Positions 20,258 to 31,700 of a stretch of DNA of 35,986 nt are shown piece after piece. Source of the DNA: Chara braunii (taxonomy: Eukaryota; Streptophyta; Charophyceae; Charales; Characeae); NCBI GenBank assembly GCA_003427395.1, contig BFEA01000664.1, forward strand, positions 135,001 through 170,986, given 5' to 3'. The notes beneath the pieces are model-generated. The model was not told where the DNA came from, did no database searches, and worked only from the letters and a program-made list of their open reading frames with translations. Within the stretch, counting starts at the first letter, position 1. Every line of letters starts with the position of its first letter. A program made the translations under genes and the position numbers.

Positions 20258-20264
20258 TACGATA

Positions 20265-20268
20265 CCGA
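20265..20268. repeat. Target-site duplication, right copy (CCGA)
   Basis: Matches 1447-1450 and directly follows the element. The next bases, CACTTA (20269-20274), complete the interrupted 26-bp unit. Confidence 0.75.
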
Positions 20269-20880
20269 CACTTAGTCCCGCCGGTGGTCCCCGGCACGTT
20301 TTGTCCCGGATGCCATGATTATTTTTACTTAGTCCCATGTGGCCCCGAGTGCCTTTCCCCAAGGTGTTCCACGTTCCATGTGCGTTTGTCGCCCCCAGGT
20401 GACCCCTCTCTCTTGTCTTTCTTGCGGCTTGTGCGCGCCGGTTCCTTTGGCCGCGGGGCCTCCAACCCGAGGCTCCCGTAGGTGGCCCCCATGTTGGGCC
20501 CTTATTCTCTAGCTTCCCACGGCCTCCGGGCCGTCCATCTCTCGACTTCCTCATTCTTTTGTTGTTGTCGTGCCGTGTTTGCCGGTTCGATGGCCCATCG
20601 GCCTTAGTCTTGTTGAATTCCAACGGCCCTCCTGGCCTCACACTATGTTCTATGTGCCCCTGTTTTTGCGCTTACTTGCTTGTCGTCGCTGGTTCTTTCC
20701 TCCTGTGGTTCTCACCCCAGGGCATCACTCCCTCCTACGACCTAATCCTTTGTTTTTTCTCTCTCTTTCCTCCTTACTCCAGATTTCTCTGTTGTGCACA
20801 ATCTTGCTGTATACCGTTTCTCGAGTGACGGGATGTTATTCGGGACCTACCAGTCCCGACAAGGATAAAGGTTGTGGGAG
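20269..20880 (+). other. 26-bp array remainder and leader of the older gag element
   Basis: The array resumes with CACTTA and one more unit starting at 20275. A looser copy (ACTTAGTCCCATGTGGCCCC) lies near 20328. The rest is C/T-rich and non-coding, leading to the gag remnant. Short open frames here show no known domain. Confidence 0.6.
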
Positions 20881-22855
20881 GTGACAAAGGATTCTGATGG
20901 GATGCCAGTTTACAAAAAAAGGGATAATTTGAGGACATTCCTAAGGGAGTTTGAGCAGTATACCTTCAGGAGGGAGTGAGATACTCAACTCATGCTACTT
21001 AAAGTGACAGGGTTGGGAGAATGCAGCTAGGAGATGGATGAGATTGACTCGGATTGTCTAGAATGGATGACTTTCAATGCCGAGATATAGGCTAAATATG
21101 GGGATTTGAAAAGGGATGAAATCGAAGATAACATCATCTTCGATGACACAAATTTGGAAGATTTTGAGGATAGTATTGACCTTTGTGCAGAGAGAAGGAG
21201 ATGGGGGGAAAAAAAGAAGTTGGTGCAGATGATGAAGAGGGTAACGCCAAAGGAATATGAAGCAGTGCGAAAGGTCAAAGAAGGATCAGACGTCTGGGGA
21301 GGATTCCTTGTTAAGTTAAGGAACTTGAAGGCTTATCCCCTAGAAGTACAATGGCAGAAGAAAAAACAACTACTTGAGGAACTGGGACAGTCGATAGGAA
21401 AGAGAGGGGAAATGATGGATAGAAGGACCCAGAGGTAGAATGAAAGAGACGACACATCGCCTCAGCAAGAGGATGATGAGGCAAGGAGAAGGACGCCGGA
21501 TGGCGGTGGTTTAGTGAAGGAGGCTAAAACGAAAAGGGAAGGGAAGTGTGTTGGAAAAGAGATGGAAGGTAGTAGCACGTCTCTAAAGGAGAAGAAGGGA
21601 AGTGAAAGGATGAAAGGAGGAAAATAAAAGAAAAAAGGCAAGGAGAGAGCAGATGAGGCAGGACCGTCAGAACGTACTAAGACAACTACCTCAGAGGAAC
21701 CTCATAAGGAACAGGGATCGACGAGGTTGATTGAGGAGGAGAGGCAGAAAAGGGAAGAGAGCAACAAAGAGTGAAGAAATCACGTTGTTGCCCTGTTAAG
21801 AGAAAAGGAGTTACCGTTGGATGCACCCTGGAGCCTGAAGCTGAAAAAAGTATTGTTCTTTGAGATTATGGTCAGCTCCAAACTGGCCTCTGACGTGAAC
21901 AGATTAATCCGACTACATGAGATGCTCAGGGAGGATTGTGAATGACTCCTTGAAGAAGAAGCAGAAGTGGCCGATAAGTTGGAAAGGTGGAAGGAGGAAG
22001 GAGGAAAGAAGGAAGAGAAAGGGGATTGGAAATCCCTATACAGGAACTCCAAGACAGAATAAAGGAAAAAACGGAATTGCTCACGCAGGGGGTGGCAAGC
22101 CACGTCCCTGAAGTTCTGAAGGAGATTCAAAGATTAAGAGCGAGGGGAGACAAAAGGGACATGCAATGGACAAGGATAGAGAGGGAAGTGGAAAGTTTGA
22201 AAGATGAGGTAGGAAAGTCAAAAGTTGAACAAGGGAAGTTGGAATTGAAGGTAGAAGCGTTAAGCACTGCTCTTAACAACAAGAGCAAGGAAGTGGAGTC
22301 AGAGAAAAGAAAAAGAGAGATGTTGGAAAAAAGGTTGGTAAGTTGGAGGTAAAAGTCGGCGAGCAGGGTAAGACAATTGAGTCTGAGAAAAATGAGAGGA
22401 AAGAAAGTGAGAAACGAAAAAAAAGATAGAAAGAGGTAGAAAAAACGCTGGAGAAATCTAAAATGGATATTCAAGCAAAAGTCGAAACACGAGACATTAA
22501 GGAGGTTGAGGACGAAGAGAAAAATCCAAGAAGGAAAAAATGATTGGTAAAACTTGACGATAAACAGGATGAAGAGGTAGTGGTTGGAGTTTTTACCCCG
22601 TCTAGTGGAAATGCTGAAGGAGTGGAGGAATCCCCGCTAGCAGGTAATGGGACGGAACATGGTAAGAAAAAATCATGTCTTGAAATGTGGACTCAAAAGG
22701 AAGGAGAGGGAGGAATCGGGACGACATCCCATAGCCTTCCACCATCTGCAAAGAGGACAAAGGAGGAGGAGAAGAAGTCGTGTTGGTATTGTATGAAGGG
22801 GATTCACAAGAGAGATCAGTGTCCCGGATTTAAGATAGATAAGGCTAGGGATTAG
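20881..22855 (+). pseudogene. gag: Broken gag with coiled coil and CCHC zinc knuckle (older element)
   Basis: The remnant is about 658 codons long over three frames. Frame 1 (20881 to about 22000) opens with a capsid-like stretch (DNLRTFLREFEQYTFRRE). After two stops comes a segment open from 21106, with DDTNLEDFEDSIDL and RVTPKEYEAVRKVKEG. Frame 3 (about 21990-22350) has a long charged heptad-like region (IEREVESLKDEVGKSKVEQ), predicted coiled coil. Frame 2 (about 22340-22855) continues it and ends with the knuckle CWYCMKGIHKRDQC, C-X2-C-X4-H-X4-C. At least nine in-frame stops and two frameshifts show long decay. It is a different family from the gag at 9259-10387, and the long coiled coil before the knuckle is uncommon. 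No pol follows. Confidence 0.82.
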
Positions 22856-25038
22856 TCGACATTGATGAAAACAACAGACTCATCGACAGAAGGGCAAACT
22901 TTATTAAGAGAACCAAGGATGGGTTCAGGGTCCAATTATATGAACAGTTGGGACTCACCTTAGAGAATAAAAGTATTTTTTTTTTTTTTTTTCTCTCAAA
23001 TATCTAAGACATGATTCTTACATTTTTTCTTTATCTGGAAAAGGCATTGTATATTAGCGATTGAGGGTAGAGTAAAAAAGTGTGGTGAGTGTGTTATTCA
23101 CTCTTCATTAGATATAGTTTCGGATAGGGTGTTTTGATCAGTCACAGAAAGTGTGCTCCATTATTTTCACTGATTAGGTTTATGAGATTTCCGAGTCGTT
23201 CTGTCCCTTATATTTTTTGACTCATCATTTTGTACTCTAGTAGTAGAGGATAGGTGAGACGTGTGACTCATTTTGTCATAAGATTTTGTGCTTCAGTCGA
23301 GGTTATTTTGGTCTTATGTTTTGTATTCAGTTGAGTTTCTCTTTGTCTTAAGCTTATTTGTGAGGTATACCTATGGTGAACATGAACACTTTCACTTTCA
23401 CAATTGAGATAGTCAAGTGTCTAGTTTTGTTTGATGAGATATGTATCTTGGATGTATTTATCAACTATGTAATCAAATCCTGAACTAGGATGCTTAGAAA
23501 AACGCCTAAGTGTTCAAGAATGATAGGATGAAATGTGACTTGTACGGTATGAAAATGCCTTTCATTATTGGTCAATTTTTTTCATGCCTTATTCTATGTA
23601 AATATTTTTGAAAAAGACCTTAAAAAGGGGATATGAAAAAGTCAAAGTTTTGATGCATCTGAAAAAACTTGCGAGTCATGAAAATGTATGTTATAAATGG
23701 GATGGATGTTTTTTCTACCTTCTGACAAGACAAGGAGTCAAACAAACACATTTTATACTTTGTTATGGATATTTTGATTGTTTTTTTTTCTGTTGGCAAA
23801 AGATCCTCGAGACGTGCGTCTGTCCAGCCTTTGATCAAGGTTTGGTAGACACGACCCCTAAGTGGCTCTAACGATGTCCCTCGATCAGCAAAAATATGAC
23901 AAACATGTTAAATCATTCTTATTGATGTGATTGTTTTCTTTCATATATATATTCAATGGGGTTGCTCACCCATTAAAAGACAATTGACGAAGACATAAAT
24001 TTTTTGATCAAATTAATTTTCATAAGTATATTGTTAAATGATCATCGCTCATCCACTTTAGGCGGTCAGTCTGAGGGACTTAAAATTACTAAGCCTATGG
24101 TGAAAAATTGGCATCAGTGGGACATAACTCCCAGCGTGGGCTGCTGACCAAGTATAACTAGGCAGCGGGTCTTCTGATTGCGCCCTGTAACTGAAACTTG
24201 AGGGGAGGTTTTCCTTGATGATGGCATTGGTTGAGGTACATATCAGAGGGATAAAGAGTCAGGTCTAGATATCTTGATAGGAGGGTTTTATCCCGTATTG
24301 CGTAACCAGTATGGGTACCACATTTAGAATAACAAAACGGTGGACCGCAGATCCGGCCTAATCAACTGACTGTGGTGGGTTGAGACCGAGGTAGCCGATC
24401 CCCTCGTATTAGACTTCAGGTGGGAAGGTAAAATTTGATTTAGGTTAAGACCCGCGTTCAAAGAATATGATTCAATTATGATTCTTAACTTTTCGGATAC
24501 CCAACGAGATTCTGGCAAATAAAGTCTAAAGTTGGGGGAGAGAGGCTATCACTAGAGGTCTACAGCGAGCAGCAGGGTATCTGGTTTTACACCGCATGTC
24601 AAACGAAGTACGAGTTAGGGGTCTTGGAGAATGGAATGAAGCAGAATGAAAAACTAATTAGAATGGTCCGAACTGGACAAGTCTGCAAATCTGAAATTGA
24701 CTCAAAGCCAGTGCTACCCTTTCCCTTAGAAATTGGGATTTCAAGAGGCTCATTTGTTTTTTGCTCTGTTTAAAGATTAACAAGAATTTAGCACAGTTCG
24801 AACCAATTCGTAGTAACGATTTTTCAGCGCGCAACACAGGCCAACAGGCGCTCTCAACAGGACAAAAGAAACGATTTGAGCAAACGCTGATAATGGTGAA
24901 ATAGGTCCAACCCCTGAATGCAGCGTAGCAAGTCTACGGGCAGGTTTGTCCTGCTTCAAAACTCTTGCGCAAACCCATTTTCTGTGTACCTGATTACTGA
25001 GAATCAGATGCTAGTGAGGCCGCACATTCTCGTGTGAT
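22856..25038. other. AT-rich non-coding region
   Basis: No gene supported. A T17 run lies at 22976-22992. At 23228-23352 three loosely repeated 35-55 base units share TTTTGT-TTCAGT-GAG and CTTATG/CTTAAG. Open frames are short and AT-driven. Presumably it is the 3' interior or LTR of the older gag element; no LTR ends were identified. Confidence 0.5.
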
Positions 25039-25978
25039 NNNNNNNNNNNNNNNNNNNNNNNNNNNNNNNNNNNNNNNNNNNNNNNNNNNNNNNNNNNNNN
25101 NNNNNNNNNNNNNNNNNNNNNNNNNNNNNNNNNNNNNNNNNNNNNNNNNNNNNNNNNNNNNNNNNNNNNNNNNNNNNNNNNNNNNNNNNNNNNNNNNNNN
25201 NNNNNNNNNNNNNNNNNNNNNNNNNNNNNNNNNNNNNNNNNNNNNNNNNNNNNNNNNNNNNNNNNNNNNNNNNNNNNNNNNNNNNNNNNNNNNNNNNNNN
25301 NNNNNNNNNNNNNNNNNNNNNNNNNNNNNNNNNNNNNNNNNNNNNNNNNNNNNNNNNNNNNNNNNNNNNNNNNNNNNNNNNNNNNNNNNNNNNNNNNNNN
25401 NNNNNNNNNNNNNNNNNNNNNNNNNNNNNNNNNNNNNNNNNNNNNNNNNNNNNNNNNNNNNNNNNNNNNNNNNNNNNNNNNNNNNNNNNNNNNNNNNNNN
25501 NNNNNNNNNNNNNNNNNNNNNNNNNNNNNNNNNNNNNNNNNNNNNNNNNNNNNNNNNNNNNNNNNNNNNNNNNNNNNNNNNNNNNNNNNNNNNNNNNNNN
25601 NNNNNNNNNNNNNNNNNNNNNNNNNNNNNNNNNNNNNNNNNNNNNNNNNNNNNNNNNNNNNNNNNNNNNNNNNNNNNNNNNNNNNNNNNNNNNNNNNNNN
25701 NNNNNNNNNNNNNNNNNNNNNNNNNNNNNNNNNNNNNNNNNNNNNNNNNNNNNNNNNNNNNNNNNNNNNNNNNNNNNNNNNNNNNNNNNNNNNNNNNNNN
25801 NNNNNNNNNNNNNNNNNNNNNNNNNNNNNNNNNNNNNNNNNNNNNNNNNNNNNNNNNNNNNNNNNNNNNNNNNNNNNNNNNNNNNNNNNNNNNNNNNNNN
25901 NNNNNNNNNNNNNNNNNNNNNNNNNNNNNNNNNNNNNNNNNNNNNNNNNNNNNNNNNNNNNNNNNNNNNNNNNNNNNN
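25039..25978. other. Assembly gap (940 N)
   Basis: Unbroken run of N. Any reading frame across it is meaningless. The sequences on the two sides do not obviously belong to one feature. Confidence 1.
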
Positions 25979-26595
25979 GGGCTTACAAAGTCTGATCCAT
26001 AGCTGCTTCGCGCCGGTTCAACAGTCATAAGAGTATGCCAGGTCGACAGTGGCCATCAGGTCCTCTCGGTAAGGGCGATAAGGCTCGCGCCCCTGTCCTC
26101 TGAGTCTCTTCCCTCTCTCCCCCGTCCGTACACTCTCATTCCCCTTTTCGAGCCTCTCCCCCCCCACTCATTGAGGCCACACTAATCTGTCATTGCGACT
26201 GGGGTCGACTTCACGGAACCCAATTGATAGGCACTCAGACGTAAGTGGAGCTGAACCCACACATCTCGACTGATTGTCGTTTTTAATGCGAGTTCATCCT
26301 TCTCGACTGCTGACTCGCTGCCTCTCTCTCCCCCGCATCTGTACCTCTCAAGAACTGGTCGTCTTCTCTGGCCTCTGGGGCAGTAAAGCAGCTAGCAATC
26401 AGTGGAAAAGAGGACGAATGAATACATACTTAGAATAATTAAGTATTTCGACTCCCTCTCTCCTTCTCTCCTCCCATTCGCTCCTCTCTCGTTCTACTCT
26501 CTTTCTCTCCCTCTCTCTCTCTCTTTCTCTCTCTTGCTGCTCGTTTCTCTCGCTCTCCGTCCTTCGCTGCACTAGCGCGGATCTCTCTGGCTGTA
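25979..26595. other. C/T-rich non-coding stretch
   Basis: Dominated by CTCTC and TCTCCC runs (26100-26160 and 26450-26560). A 7-bp hairpin ATACTTA/TAAGTAT lies at 26426-26446. No gene seen. Confidence 0.55.
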
Positions 26596-27161
26596 GTGAT
26601 GTTCTTCCATTACCTCAGCATCACGAGCAGCGCTCATCAGATGTTAAAAGGTACGCCCAGCACATGGGGTAAAGCCCTTCGTCCCTCCCTGGGTCTATCT
26701 GTGGGCGGAGCATGTATCGCGGGTGTGCGCTCGGCTCGCTACACTCCAACCCCCATCGGCCATGCACGAGTCCAGATGGCCCGCGCCTGTGTCAATCGGG
26801 CGTTCTTTCCAAGTTTGTTGCTGACACCTGGCTCGCCCTCGAAACAACTTTTCCCCTATGGTCTCCGGTGCGGGCTGAGAACGCCTGGCATGCTTTCCTT
26901 TCCCCACTGTCCGCTTGTCGTCTCTACCCCCCCGCCTCTGTGTCGTGCTCATTCCCCGTCTTACTCGTCAACCGGGTCATCAGAGCCCCGCTCAGAGAGC
27001 TAGAGCGGGTTGGGTACACCAGGCGCGCTTCTCGATCTTCCCCCGCCCGCGTGTTCCTCAATCGGTCTTATGCGTGGACTGTGGACACCGAGCATGCACT
27101 TAATGAATCCCCAGTCAGCATGCCTCCTCCCCTTCACCATCCTGGCTATATTTGGGCATAG
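26596..27161 (+). other. GC-rich stretch with overlapping unassigned open frames
   Basis: Two overlapping plus-strand frames (26596-27003, 135 codons, and 26712-27161, 149 codons) are open here. Neither has a recognisable domain, membrane segment or motif, and both are rich in Pro, Ser and Arg as expected of GC-rich non-coding DNA. A fragment of a host gene cannot be excluded. Confidence 0.2.
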
Positions 27162-28260
27162 TAGGCCCCCGTTACACCAGGCCCAGGCGGAGTAGTACCA
27201 GCCCCAGATAATAAGGCCCTAGGCCCGTAATTTCTGGTCCACGCGGGTATCCAGTTATTAATCTGGTCCGCCCTCCTTCTATCGTGACCAGATAAGTGGT
27301 GTAAGCCCTCCTGTAGGAGTAGCCGCAGCCTTCGGCCAAGAGAGAAGGACCAACCCATTTCACCCCGTATTATTCCATGGCCGAGGTTTGGCCCCACCCT
27401 GTTGTACCACAGTTTTCCACCCGGATGGCCGAGATTGTCGTATCAAGAATGAGCGGAACGATAATGGTCTCTTCCAATAATACCAGCATATCCCGGCCAA
27501 GCGTTGTTTCTATTCGCACAACTGTTGTACCTGTCCTAAAATTAGTGGTCCACAGCAACCCCGAAGCAGACCAGCACCGTATCAGGAATTTTCCATGTAA
27601 AGCAGCCCCTGTACCTTTGCCATACCAGCTCAATGCCGAATACCGTACTTTGCAACAAATGTCCCGTGCCAGTACCAGGAGAATGACCGTACCGTTGCCC
27701 AGTGAACAACGCATTGCCAAACCAAGACCGAACTTTACCAACGCCACTCACCGCCGATAGAAGAATCACTGCAGTAGTGCCGGCCCCCGGGTTTGAAAGT
27801 AGTCGAGCTTGCAATTAATGCAGCGGCGCGTACCTCTCTGATGTCGAACCACTGCTGAGTCTGAAAAATATCGAACACCGCAAAATACCACAATAGCCCA
27901 TCCCCGTTTCACACTGTAGCAACTCCTACGGAATACCGCGGAATGTAGACGTCAACCCTGAGTGTCGTGTCCTCACCGAATCATCACCGAGCTTGAACCA
28001 TACCAACCTCAAGGTAATACCTCGCCTGAAAATAAATCAGGTTCCGAACCTGGTAATAAATGTCGGTGATGTGTCCGAACCTGAAGTACGCTGATACTGA
28101 GCTCATGCCGAACCAGAACTATGTCTGGCTCTGAGCCAAATACCACACTGTCGGTCCAAAGTAGCACCATCCCACGCCGTTCACTCGGACATCAAAGTAA
28201 TCAGGTAAATCAGGAAAGTGTCAGGGAAAATCTCGACCATCGGGGGATTGTGAAAAAGGT
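27162..28260. repeat. Degenerate CCGAA/TACC-rich low-order repeat
   Basis: CCGAA or TCGAA followed by CC, TACC or CTG recurs irregularly between about 27560 and 28130 (for example near 27560, 27633, 27729, 27846, 27979, 28047, 28076 and 28111). There is no fixed period. Minus-strand frames through it are repetitive (GTG, WYGKGTG) and not convincing as genes. Confidence 0.35.
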
Positions 28261-29250
28261 TTGAACCCAAAAAAAAACGATCAATCCAGGAATAGAGCTA
28301 ATGGTGGATAATTCAGCCAGAATCAGGTTAAACTTTTAATAATCCTCAGTTCTCGTCCCTTTCATCGTTTTTAGGATCCCTCCTTTTTCCTAATACTATC
28401 GTCTGAAATTGTAGTATATCCGTAAGTCCACCAAAAATACCCGCCGAGGGAGTTTTAATAAAACCGACGAAATTCTTATGTTTCTTTTCTTTTTTTATCG
28501 TTTTTAATCTTTTTCTTTGTTTTCGATTCCATTGTCGGAAAACAAAAAATAACGGGGTATTTTTCCCAAAACTCAAATGCTGCAAAAAACAAGGAAATTA
28601 AGGAATATTACGTTTTTCTCTTCCCTCCTACTGTTCTCAATCTCCTCTCCTCTCCCATCTCTAATTTAGATACCAAAAATGACAAAAAAATTGAGGCACT
28701 ATTTTGACCCCGATCATACGCTGCAAAGACGTTGCGGCGAGGTCAACTCCCTTGATGCCTCTCCGCGGCAGGCCAATCCGGGTCTAACCCTCTGAACGGT
28801 CGGAAATGACAGTCCCTAGACATGCCGAGTGCGGCCACTCATCTCGCCATCTTTGAGGGTCACTCATAAGGCTCAGTGCGCCCAAAATCAGGGGTGCCCT
28901 GAGTTCCCCTAATTTTGCTGCCTGGTCATACGAGACTACCATCAGAATACGGATTTGTCCCTGAGCCTAAGTCCCAGTACTGCGGATCTCAGGCGGCGCA
29001 CTGCTTGTGGCCGCCTGACACCGTAACTGTAGTACAGATCCAGTATCCCCACTTTGAATCATATGAAACAATCTTTCCTTGGTATTACGATTTTTGAATA
29101 TGTGGGAGACCCAGGTTAAAATCATGGCAGTATGGGCACACCAAGGGGGGCAGTGAGGGTCTTTATACCGCAACTTCATCCAAAAACTCGGATTTTGACA
29201 ACTTGTCGCGCCAGAAGGTCTTTGTTTGCATTTAGATTCCCCTGTGACAG
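28261..29250. other. Non-coding, probably interior of another decayed element
   Basis: AT-rich to about 28690, then mixed composition. No gene recognised. The polypurine tract and LTR start that follow suggest this is the degraded 3' interior of a second element. Confidence 0.4.
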
Positions 29251-29314
29251 GGACGTCGCTTAATGGGGTCAAAGAAAACTGTCGGAGCAAACACCCTTAC
29301 AAGGGTATTTGCTC
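29251..29314 (+). mobile_element. Polypurine tract and LTR start of a related element
   Basis: AGGGACGTCGCTTAATGGGG, the purine tract GGGGTCAAAGAAAAC, then TGTCG and a hairpin (29285-29314: GAGCAAACACCCTT, AC, AAGGGTATTTGCTC, one mismatch). Order and spacing match 11955-12024. Sequence after the hairpin differs, so this is another family or a diverged LTR. Its far end was not found. Confidence 0.7.
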
Positions 29315-30480
29315 ATGATTTTGCATTCGATAGAATATCGACGTCGGTCGCCATGCCAGAGACAGTCTGGAGTAAAAAGTGAGATTTTTTTGGCATGGCG
29401 CTGTGAAGCAAACTTCCCGACCACTGAGGTCGACGTTTTTAGGTGGCCTTATGCAGTGATACGACGGGTACGAAAACAAGTAGAAGTTAATAAGATTTAA
29501 AAGTCCTCGCCCCCAAGAGCCGGAGGATTGGAAGAAAACAAGGAATGGTCACATGGGATATATCGACCGCGAACTTAAATCAGTCAAAGGCTCAAGCCGT
29601 AGGGCAAAACTAAGTAAAAACGGGTCCAAAGGCATCGGACCGACCGGTATACTAGAACTGGCAGATCGCTCCGCCGTGAGCACAAACAAGGATTTGATAA
29701 ATTAATACAAGTCCTGGCCCTGCAGTCAGGGCAACTGAAAAAAACAAGTTGTCTACCATACCAGGCAGTTGCGGCCTGTGCGGGCCTAAAAGTAACCCTT
29801 AAAAATAGGCAGAGGGTTTGTTACATCGGCTAAGCCCGCCCTGTACTCTACATATAGCAGGGCAACTAATTATTTTAATTGAGCTAGGAGCTAGCCTAAT
29901 GGGTACAGGTGTGGATTGAGATGGCAAAGGTGTGGGGATTAAATCCATTCTGCCCATGGAAAACGTTTTTCGATGAACAGCCGAGTTTAGCAGGACACTA
30001 TTTCTGCCCACTTTCGGACTGACAAAGCTCGAGCCCCTGACCTTGAGCGAAAGAACAAAGGAATTCGGGCTCCTCCGTAGACAGGAGCTCGACAGTTTGG
30101 AAGTTAGATTTGATCTTTTTTTTCTTTTTCTTTTTTTTTAAGCATTCCCGATGGATTTTATAGACTCTATATAGATTTTTAGGATGAACACTACAAAAAC
30201 TATGCGCAATGTTCATTAATAGTTGGATATAGGAACGTAACAACAAGTTTCCATGACTTACGGGAACCTCTGACACAAGGAATGTTATCCGATGCGGTTC
30301 CACGTCGTGAATCTTCGGATGGAACGTGAGAAAGTTCGCGCACATGTCAGTTGAAATAGGTGGAGGGGATATAGACTAAAAGTCCTATTAACTAACCTAT
30401 GAAGTACACAAAGTCGTACCTCTGTATTTTAGCCATTGTCACAGCTAGATTCACCTACAGCGTGTAGGACGTAGCTCTTT
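29315..30480. other. Non-coding, possible LTR sequence
   Basis: Follows the LTR start. Short inverted repeats occur (GGTCC/GGACC near 29625). A T-rich run lies at 30116-30139. No gene recognised. Confidence 0.4.
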
Positions 30481-31700
30481 ATTATCATTTCTATTAGTTG
30501 TTTTTCGAAAAAGAGAATCTGCCCTGGTTAAGAGGGGCAGATCCATCGAACCTAGAGGCCCGCCCGATGCCACAAGGCCAACTAGCATGAGAAGGCGAAG
30601 CAAGGCAGTGAGCGCAACTACTAGCGGGTGAGTGCTCAAGTGATAGCGACAAAAGCGAACGTGAGGGAGTAGGGGCGAAAATAGCAGAGATGGGCAAGCA
30701 ATTGCGGGAGAGAGGAGCGAGCCAGATAACTGACGAAAGGTGACGCTAGTGTATGAGTGAGGTAGCAAAGGTGCGTAAGCATTTGCGAGCAGACTGGTGA
30801 GTGAGCGAGACGGAAGATGCTCAAACAAGAGCAAGCAGAGGAAGGCGATGCCAGATCTGAAAGACGGACATTGATGTGAAACAAGACAGAAGGGAGAAGG
30901 GGTGTGAGAGAGAGGAAGGTTTCAGGGGAGATTCAAGTAAGGATATACTGGTGGAAGAGAGGATCATGCAAAGAGAGAGAGAGAACAATGTTGAGGAAGG
31001 ACAGACGACGAGATAATAAGAAGGATAAGTTCGATCGAGAGGAAGGAACTAAGGAGAAACGGGAGTAAGGAAGAAGGGGGACCAGCCAGATTCCGGAGGC
31101 GAGGGTTTTCTAACAAGGTTCTCTGAACCTTGGACTCGAGATACATAGAAGTTTCTTGCAAACGGCTGCGATCACCACGTTGGAAGTTACGAGCGACTAC
31201 TCGAAGGAAAGCAGTCTTAGGGAAGAACTTTCGTCATATTCGATCTTCTTATTTATTTTAATATTAAGTATTATTCTCTTATATTTCGGACGGAATCGAA
31301 AGTTGCGGGATAAGAAGGAATGAAAGAAGGAATCGAGGAAGGCAAGCATGCAAAAAAAAGGGGGTGTTCCTTGTCATTTGCATTTACAGAAGGGAGCTTA
31401 CAATCCATTCGGGCATGCACAATGCATAATACATTCGTTTCTCTCTTTGCTCGTGGTTCCAATACAGCGATAAGAATGTGGATTTCGCATTTGGGAAATT
31501 TCGACGGATGTTTGCATTTGTCCGTGAGACAAAGATGTCAGTAGTCCCTTAGAGATGCATTGTTACTTGGAGAATGAGGATCTTGCGATCATAGGAGGCG
31601 AGGATAGCAGCGGGAGGCAGAAGGAATATATAGGGAAGAAGCAGGAAAGGAAAAAGATGAAGAAGAAAAAGAAGAAGATAAGGGAGGAGAGGAAGAAGAG
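30481..31700. other. Purine-rich non-coding region
   Basis: The plus strand is strongly GA-rich, for example 30890-31080 and 31610-31715. Minus-strand frames such as 30451-30834 (127 codons) are low-complexity Leu/Ser/Pro and unrecognised. No gene supported. Confidence 0.45.

Larger units (their letters stand above)
1451..20264. mobile_element. Nested LTR-retrotransposon (Ty3-type, gag-only) with giant palindromic ends
   Basis: Seen: ends TGTCG (1451) and CGATA (20264, one change from CGACA), CCGA flanks that restore the host array, a primer-binding site for tRNA-Asp (7505-7522), a broken gag (9259-10387) and a polypurine tract (11978-11991). Known: the order LTR, primer-binding site, gag, polypurine tract, LTR defines LTR-retrotransposons, and tRNA-Asp priming is common in plant Ty3 elements. 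No protease, reverse transcriptase, RNase H or integrase was recognised, so it resembles gag-only, non-autonomous elements. Odd: the two terminal blocks are palindromes (Y'-C-Y and X-C-X') instead of identical LTRs. Inferred ancestral LTR: X-C-Y, about 7.2 kb. The internal parts read on the plus strand, whereas the outermost arms read as if the element lay on the minus strand. Confidence 0.8.
11992..20264. repeat. Palindromic right terminal block (X-C-X')
   Basis: Arm 11992-15330 is the reverse complement of arm 17112-20264, about 93-95% identical by eye with mostly transitions, flanking the core 15331-17111. It starts TGTCGTACC and ends GGTACGATA. The left arm follows the polypurine tract and so is the genuine 5' part of the 3' LTR. 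The arms are unlike those of the left block. Confidence 0.9.
17112..20264 (-). repeat. Arm X' (inverted 5' part of LTR)
   Basis: Reverse complement of 11992-15330, ending GGTACGATA. The last five bases differ by one C-to-T change from CGACA. On its plus strand it has several donor-like sites: CAG|GTAAGT at about 17311, GGG|GTAAGT at 17727, CAG|GTGAGC at 17937 and AAG|GTAAGT at 17991. All are retained in the other arm, on the antisense strand of the element. A palindrome GGCTGTC-C-GACAGCC lies at 19278-19292 and a TTTA run at about 19353-19377. Confidence 0.85.

Noticed and set aside
1451-20264. Cut-and-paste element with long terminal inverted repeats (MULE or foldback type)
   Set aside because: The primer-binding site, gag, polypurine tract, TGTCG/CGACA ends and 4-5 base target duplication point to an LTR retroelement.
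20881-22855. RIP or methylation decay, because every in-frame stop can come from one C-to-T or G-to-A change
   Set aside because: Every stop codon is one such change from CAA, CAG, CGA or TGG, so this observation carries no information. A dinucleotide bias test would be needed.
24105-24122. Second primer-binding site (TTGGCATCAGTGGGAC, like the initiator-Met site)
   Set aside because: Only a partial match, with no LTR end in front and no gag behind it.
24994-26028. Long frames across 25039-25978
   Set aside because: They consist almost wholly of N.
27370-27814. 125-codon minus-strand frame as a gene
   Set aside because: Made of the degenerate TACC/CCGAA repeat, with no domain and overlapping open frames on the other strand.
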